This document shows, one piece after another, positions 58,045-64,000 of a stretch of 64,000 bases of DNA (position 1 is the stretch's first letter; every line of letters begins with the position of its first letter). Location of the stretch: NCBI RefSeq assembly GCF_016801865.2, contig NC_068938.1:13674746-13738745 (forward strand), given 5' to 3'. The translations under genes and the position numbers were made by a program. Below the pieces are notes generated by a model, which searched no databases, was not told the origin of the DNA, and was given only the letters and a program-made list of their open reading frames with translations. Origin of the DNA: Culex pipiens pallens. Lineage: Eukaryota > Arthropoda > Insecta > Diptera > Culicidae.

Positions 58045-58055
58045 CTTGGGCAAAG
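58045..58055. repeat. SINE target-site duplication, copy 2
   Basis: Second CTTGGGCAAAG, directly after the CTTACTTA tail. Confidence 0.9.
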
Positions 58056-59241
58056 TTGTAAATAATAGTATGGACTATTTCTGTTCTAAAATAAGTACAC
58101 TCAAAAAATACCATAAATTCAAATGATATTTTTGAGAAATGTGATTTTCAATACAGTGAAATTCTGTTTAAAACTGTTCTTAACAACACATTGAATAAGA
58201 TATAAAAAGTTCTTCATCTAAGTTCTTCATGAAATTAAATTTTAAGCATCATTTAAAAAATCAGCGAGTTTTTGAAAATATTTGCACTTTTCCGAACTTT
58301 GCGAGTATTTTGTCTTTTGCGATCTGTGATTAATTTGTTTCAAATTTGTAAACTGTAAAAATAATACCCAATTTGACATAAAAGGAGATTAAGATAAGTT
58401 CTTTACATTTTTTGGCAAAAAAATTCAGAGATTTATGACAAATCGTGATTCATGATTCTAAGAAACTTTATTTAATATTTGTAAAGCCTGTGCATGGCCT
58501 TATTGATAAAAAATTATTATCGAAAAATCAAAGAAAGTGACACGCCTGTTTCTAGTTTTCAAACCTATCAAATTTATTTAAATTGTTGACTAACTTCAAA
58601 AAGTTCAGAATCAAAATAATTTTCAAGACAAGGTATCTCAATTTGGTTGAATTCACATGTCCAATTAATTTAATTATTTTTAATTTCTAAAATTTTAAAT
58701 CCATGCACGATAAATCGTGTATGCCTACGAATTTCATAAACATAAAAAATCGTCTTTTGTGCTAGAGTCAGTATGGTGGAAAAATTGATGTGTACCGGGG
58801 CTATGAATACTAAAAAAAAAAAATTAATTCAGGTTATAAATATTTTTGGGTTAAAGTTTTCGAAGCATTTTTTGCTTATAATTTTTAATAAAGAAAAAAC
58901 ACCCACGCAACATTTTTTTTTTCATAGATTTAAGGATATTTGCCGAACTTTATTTTTAAGACTTTATTAATCGGGCGGCCAGTTATTGAGAAACAGCCTC
59001 TAAAACTAAAAATTTGGTGAAAAATTAGTATTTTTTTCAATGTCATATAATTAGTCCTCGGAAATTATTTGTGCGATTTTCAATTTTAAACAAAACATTT
59101 GTGATATTTTTGATCTCTTCAATAAAAATTAATTTAATATTTTTTAATCAAGCACGTTTTGAAATGTCAAAAATAAGTGTGTTAGCCTTTTATTGTGTTG
59201 GACTTGATTTCAAAATTTTGATTTTTTTAATTGATATTAAT
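58056..59241. other. AT-rich non-coding stretch
   Basis: No gene or clear repeat seen; frames of 65 codons or fewer, Lys- and Phe-rich. Confidence 0.5.
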
Positions 59242-59967
59242 AAAAAAAACGTAACTTAATCCACCTTTAGGTGGTTGGTGCCTTCCTCTCATTTAAAGAG
59301 TGATGGTTTATGGATCTCCTCTAACGTGATCGCAGCACCTAAGAGGTCCTAATAAAAATAAGTGACGAGTAAAAAAAACAGACTTCCTACAGACTTTCTG
59401 TCAAGATTATACAGACACCGCCTTTCAAGAAAGTGACATCCCTCTACAAGGCTTTTTTCGTGGCGACCAGACGGGACCATTTGAGGTTATGTAAATTCAG
59501 ACCATTTTTTAAACTGCTTGTAATTTTAGATAGGTAAGTCAGATCTTGAAAATTCTTAATCCACAAGAAAGGTCTTCTCATATGCTTTCTAAAAATATAT
59601 AACATGTGAGGGTTTCATGAAAAAACCACCCTTTTTACCATAATTTTAATTTAATATGAAACAGTTTTTTTAACATAACTTTTTAAATACATGAAAAAAC
59701 TGCATGAATTTAAATTGCAACTTAGGGGACGTTAAGACGGATCGATTAAAACCATTCCGGCCAAAATCGGTTGAGCCTGTGACAAGATATTCCAGTGACA
59801 TTGATTTGGTACACATGTCTACATACAGCCAAACACACAGACATTTGCTCAGCTGGTGATTCTGAGTCGATATGTACAAATGAAGGTAGGTCTAGGAGGT
59901 CTAACTAAAAAGTTCGTTTTTCGAGTGATTTTATAGCCTTTCCTCAGTAAAGTGAGGAAGGCAAAAA
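59242..59967 (+). mobile_element. Dispersed repeat family A, copy 3 (most complete)
   Basis: It starts with an A run, CGTAACTTAATCCACC, a CCACCTTTAGGTGG hairpin and TTGGTGCCTTCCTC. It ends with ACATTTGCTCAG, GATTCTGAGTCGATATGTA, TCGAGTGATTTTATAGCC and GTGAGGAAGGCAAAAA. It shows both ends of the family, about 0.73 kb, without the duplication of copy 2. No target duplication is obvious and there is no coding frame. Confidence 0.8.
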
Positions 59968-60220
59968 ATTAACATGCTCTTTTCCACAGTTTAGATACTG
60001 GAATATTCAAAATTTAACAACAATGTTTTGCCCTCTGTTACATTGACAGTCAAAAAACATTCAAAATATAACTCATGGCGAGGTTTCTATTCAAATAAAA
60101 CTTTATCAGGTCCGACATGAATAATTCAATTATTTTGATCAAGCACAAGTGTGTAATTTGGCAATTCTCATTGGAAGAAAAATGAAAACATTGAGAAAAA
60201 AAAAACAATTTTAACATCCA
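59968..60220. other. AT-rich spacer
   Basis: Nothing specific seen. Confidence 0.4.
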
Positions 60221-61740
60221 CAACAATCATCAACGTGACCACCAAAATCCAGATTTCTGGTTCTCGAACCAAGCTAAAACCTGGTCACAAAAAACCTCAA
60301 CCCGGCGTTTGACAAAACTATTTTTGTAACAACAATCACAAATAACTTCAACGGAACGACGCCACGTTGTAGGAAACCCAAAGAACAACTCTTTCAACGA
60401 GCGCACCACACACAACAAGACCAAAACGAGTTTTTGGTCTCTTATTTTGTTTTGCTTTCGTTAACTCCCGCCGCGCCACTTCTTTCGAAATTAAAGTTCC
60501 GTCCCCAAATAGACAAATTAAAAGTTTGATTAAATTTCAGAAAACAACTCCAATCGAAGATTGTCCGATTTTCGATTCGATTTGAGTCTCTTTTTTTTGT
60601 TGTCTTGGGAAAGGGTTCCAAAATCAAATTACACACTCACACTTACAGTACACACATACACACAGAGGACAGACACTAACCAGGTTCGATCTAATCGGAA
60701 AACTTTTCCAATTCACCGTTGACGACGGGTTGGTCGGAGACCGGACACCGGGATTAAAATTCTAGCAGTTTGCTCAACTATTTTTCGGTACCCGATTTCG
60801 AACACCAAACTTGATGGACCCCTCTCTTCTTGGAATAGCGAGCTCGGTCAATTGGAGTCGATCTCGGCAATTAGTGGCCGGAAACGGACGCGGACAACCG
60901 GGGTCTCCCGTGGAACGCGCAACGGAACACACTGCCGCGGTCTCGCCAAGCTGGACGGAGTTCCTCGGGACCTTGTTTTGGACCGAGAATCCGAAGCCGA
61001 AGTTCCTTCTTTTTTTGTTGGACGGCGAGCCCGAGTAACCGTGTGCACACATACGGAGAGTACCCCCGCCCGCTGGAACCGACTCCACCGCCACCATCCG
61101 GCCGTGTTTGCTGGCGGAAATTGACGCCTCCTCGCCGAAAAGTGCGCCACATGCAAGCTGGCTCACATGTGCCGACGACCGCCAACCGTCGCACTCCGGA
61201 TCGAAGTGAGCGGCGACCGAAGCTGCACCGAAACGCACGTGTGCCGCGGAGATCGGGCAAAAGAGAGGGAGAGCCGCTCTGAAAGAGAAGGTGTGTGAGA
61301 GCGCTCTCTCGCGTGAGAACGCACGCGTTCACGTCTCACGCGTGGAGTGAGAGCACGCTCACTGGGGTGAGACAATCAACTCGCTCACTAATACAAACGA
61401 AACTTGACAAATTTCTTTGTGTTAGTGCCAACCTTCTCACCAACACATCCTCGCAAAAGTTGTTTGGCGCGCTCATTCCATCGCATATCGGCGGAATGAG
61501 ACGTGAGCCAAACATTGCTCACCAACTCACTGTAGTGAGACCCCTCTCGCCAGCATCGCGATCGGAGGGTCGGTCGAGTGAGTGGAAAGCACGACGCGAG
61601 AACGCTAAACCAAACTAATTTCTCACACCCTCCCACACCCACAATGGCGAAGTTGACTGGCAGGGCGCCCCTTCCACAGTTTGATGGTTTCCTGGGAGGG
61701 AGGGTGGCTACTTGGAGGGGAAATTTACTGGGAAAATTGA
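60221..61740 (-). promoter_or_regulatory. CpG-rich island, candidate promoter or first exon
   Basis: This is the most GC- and CpG-rich part of the window (core about 60780-61640). On the minus strand it passes GAGA-type repeats (GAGAGCGCTCTC near 61299), many GTGAG/CTCAC motifs, and then GAACCTG followed by GTTAGT near 60680, a possible splice donor. Minus-strand frames of 154 and 153 codons (60774-61238, 60871-61332) overlap in different phases, so low stop frequency explains them. Strand and role are inferred; a transcript would decide. Confidence 0.3.
61285..61540. repeat. Cluster of GTGAG/CTCAC palindromic motifs
   Basis: GTGAG or CTCAC occurs more than a dozen times in about 255 bases, often as facing pairs such as CTCACTGGGGTGAG and CTCACTGTAGTGAG, plus GCGCTCATTCC facing GGAATGAG. 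This is far denser than elsewhere in the window. Confidence 0.6.
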
Positions 61741-61774
61741 AAAATAAACGCTGAATACTTCCAATTCTATTAAA

Positions 61775-61991
61775 ACTTAACAGAAAAATAAAATCAAAAT
61801 ATCAAATGCATTTTTTCATTATTCATCACCGGCCGTTAACTTCAATTTAAAATTCAAAATCACTTTAGAGTTGTTTAGGGGTCGTAGTAAAACAAAAGAA
61901 TCTAAAAAAATACAATGAAAAAAAAAATTTCGTGATTCGATTATCCGAAGTGAAATGTTTACGAGGCCTTCGGATTATCTAGTCTGGACTG
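61775..61991. mobile_element. Family B MITE fragment
   Basis: Contains AAATGCATTTTTTCATTA, CATCACCGGCCG, TTGTTTAGGGGTCGTA, GATTCGATTATCCGAAGTG and CTAGTCTGGACTG. It corresponds to the right-hand unit at 56313-57074 without its insertion, which supports the empty-site reading there. The left end is not visible. Confidence 0.7.
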
Positions 61992-62150
61992 CATCTTGAG
62001 AAGAGATCGATTTGGTGTCTTCGCAAAGTTGTAGGATACGATTAGAACTTTTTTGGAAAAAATAAGTACACGGAAGAAAAAATATCTGTTTTTTTAATTT
62101 CTCAATTTCCGAATAAAGCATTTATGATTTTTTTTTTTATAAGTTTTAGG
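61992..62150. repeat. Family E fragment
   Basis: ATCGATTTGGTGTCTTCGC and AAAGTTGTAGGATACGATTA match the family E repeat at about 33570-33640 with changes. Confidence 0.5.
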
Positions 62151-62153
62151 GTA

Positions 62154-62637
62154 CAGTCCAAATTTGATCATCTCTAAGCCTTGGATAATGTCACTTCGGA
62201 TATTCGAATATAAACTTTCTCTTATTTTTTATTGTCAAGCTTTAGTATGGCTCCTAAACTAAGTTAAAAGTTTTATAATTTATAAATCCAAGATGGCGGT
62301 GATAAAATATAAAAAAAAATCTGTAATAGAGGAGAAAAGCAACTCGCGACAAAATTTTGAGGCTAGGAATTTTGACAGGTATGATTTGCATAAAGTATTC
62401 GCCTTCTTTTCTCTCCATCAGAAAACTGGGGACAATGTAGCTGTCAAACTTAGCCAAAATGTTAAAGTCACTCATAAAATGAACTTTGAGTGAGTCTCCT
62501 TTATTTAATAGACATTCTGTAATTTAAAAGGCAACTTTTCAAATTTGACTAAAACGGGGTTGAAAATGAAAAAAAAATACAAAATTTTTGGTTCGGATAA
62601 TCGATTTTTGAAACTTCAGATAATCGAGTCTGTACTG
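62154..62637. mobile_element. Family B (pogo-like) MITE, inverted, internally longer
   Basis: TA at 62152-62153 and 62638-62639 flank CAGTCCAAATTTGATCATC and TCAGATAATCGAGTCTGTACTG. CCAAGATGGCGGTGAT shows it is reversed relative to 55926-56310. About 150 bases near 62335-62480 have no counterpart in the other copies and may be a further insertion. Confidence 0.7.
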
Positions 62638-62639
62638 TA

Positions 62640-63330
62640 CTTAAAACATCTTTTGAGCTATAGTGCGTGATGGTGCTAAATCCAGAGATATATATTTTTG
62701 TAAAATTCGTGTTCTTTGGAGAGTATCGAAAATGTGGACAAAAAAAATACAAGCATATTTGATAAAATTTACGTTCTTAAGTTACAGTCACTTTTGAGTG
62801 CTAATTTTCCATTCTTTTTTTGTCACTTCCTCTCTGTAACTTTGAAAATCGGGCAAATCATCTTAAATATTTTTTTAGAAGGTCTGAAACAAATTTTTTT
62901 CCTGATTTCATAATTTTTACCAAATCATTATTTGTTTGGCATAGGAAGTGCCTGGGCAAAATTGAAAATACAAAAAAAAAGTCGACTTTCAAAATTGTAG
63001 AAAACCACTCCTATGTCAAAGAAGCCATTTTGTTTCATTAGTTTTACTTTCGAGACAGGCTGTTCATACAAAATGGCCATTTGGATATCTGTATCTTGAG
63101 ATCGATTTGGTCTCTTCAGCAAAGTTGTATATTATGAGGACTTTTCAGAAAAAAAAGTTGCACTAAAATTTTTATTTGTCTTTTTATCACTAAAAATAAA
63201 TTCATCAAAATACATACTTTTTAAATTTCGATGTTTCAAATGTTTTTTAGGAGACTAAAAAAGTAATCGCGCTCGAATTTAAGATTTACGGAAAAACAGT
63301 GATTTATAGAAAAAAAAATCGAAAATTTTG
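62640..63330. repeat. Family E-like repeat region
   Basis: GATCGATTTGGTCTCTTCAG, CAAAGTTGTATATTATGAGG and ACTTTTCAGAAAAAA match family E at 33570-33650. The preceding 400 bases are AT-rich and may be part of the same unit. No gene. Confidence 0.5.
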
Positions 63331-64000
63331 CAAACAAAATTTATAAAATCATGTTTAGGTACTCAATACAATTTCAGTCTGAAAATTACTTTGTTCCCTC
63401 GACTCTGTCCGATGATGAGGGAGAGAACATATTTAATTTGCAGCCCATGGAATCAATATTTAAATGAAAAAAGAGTAATGAAAAGGATGTATTTTGGGAA
63501 CTCTACTTTTAGTCAAATAAATAAACCAGAAACTATTTTATCCGTGAACATTTTCATGTATTGCAATAAAATAAAAAGATATGCATAAGCGAAAATTAAA
63601 CAAATTATGATGAATTTTAAACATTCACCATCTAATTCAATGTGCCACCCTGCACATCACTTGGAAGGATCCAATCAACACTATACCAGCTCCCCCCACT
63701 CCCATTCCGAGTTGTATGTGTTTTGCTGTATGTGTGTTCGTTCGTAGCCTCTTAACACATGTGTGCGCCATTGCACACGACTGCCCCACCATCAACACCA
63801 CCACCACCACCATTCGATGCACAGCTTTCCAATTTAGTTTCGCTCGCGTTGTTCGTCCTTTGCTACGAAAATTGGGTGGTGGGAGGGAGGTCGTCGTCTA
63901 ACGGTGGGGAGGCAAGGTTGCCACCCACCTTGAATGCAGCGTTGGAAGGAGAAGAAGGAAAACGCGATTTACTGAAACACACACACACACACAAACAACA
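63331..64000. other. AT-rich spacer then GC-balanced island at window end
   Basis: AT-rich up to about 63600, then GC-balanced with (CCA)n near 63795-63812 and (CA)n near 63978-63992. Short unrecognised frames only. Confidence 0.4.

Noticed and set aside
60774..61332. Minus-strand frames of 154 and 153 codons
   Set aside because: They overlap in different phases in a CpG-rich island with plus-strand frames as well; no domain is recognised and no phase is favoured.

Overview
The window looks like non-coding DNA from a mosquito genome, most likely Culex or a close culicine. That call rests on the texture of the sequence: a strongly AT-rich background, tRNA-derived SINEs with perfect target-site duplications, many foldback and MITE-type elements, three copies of one repeat with GCCTTCCTCAC termini, and pogo-like TA-flanked elements carrying ATTATCCGAAG. 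Several of these types resemble dispersed culicine repeats I know of. No family was looked up, and the genus is an inference. I found no protein-coding exon, rRNA, intact tRNA gene or CRISPR array that I can support. The long open frames all lie in simple-repeat arrays, in strand-skewed low-complexity DNA, or in GC-richer islands where stop codons are rare.

Layout. (1) 0-10.5 kb: a terminal-repeat element at 1-687, GC-balanced islands, a 1.5-kb strand made almost only of A and C (4.3-5.8 kb), and a second, inverted copy of the terminal-repeat family (6.4-7.25 kb). (2) 10.5-22.3 kb: AT-rich DNA packed with transposons. The main one is a 6.37-kb element (15,922-22,293) with terminal inverted repeats, subterminal GGTGTCACCCC repeats and a 7-bp target duplication. 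It sits inside an older short foldback, and another foldback (17.08-18.55 kb) sits inside it. (3) 22.5-29.2 kb: islands and AT-rich DNA with a neat 265-bp foldback. (4) 29.2-39.7 kb: a 7-bp array, two arrays of one 8-bp unit in opposite orientation (35.9-36.4 and 38.2-39.7 kb), two SINE/tRNA-like remnants and more dispersed repeats. (5) 39.7-51.5 kb: islands alternating with AT-rich DNA, including a 1.47-kb long inverted repeat (44.6-46.1 kb). (6) 51.5-58.1 kb: a SINE with two tRNA-like regions and a 13-bp TSD, a 1.6-kb 9-bp array, and a pogo-like MITE complex invaded by a 542-bp element with perfect 12-bp TIRs, a perfect 8-bp TSD and what looks like a decayed THAP-domain fragment; then a second SINE with an 11-bp TSD. 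(7) 58-64 kb: AT-rich repeats, a third copy of the GCCTTCCTCAC family, and a CpG-rich island (60.2-61.7 kb) that is the best promoter or first-exon candidate.

Interpretation. The unique, GC-balanced, TAATTA- and E-box-bearing islands separated by repeat-filled AT-rich DNA would fit a long intron or the intergenic flank of a regulated gene, but the sequence alone does not prove this. The most informative content is the nesting history of the mobile elements and the organisation of the four giant microsatellite arrays.
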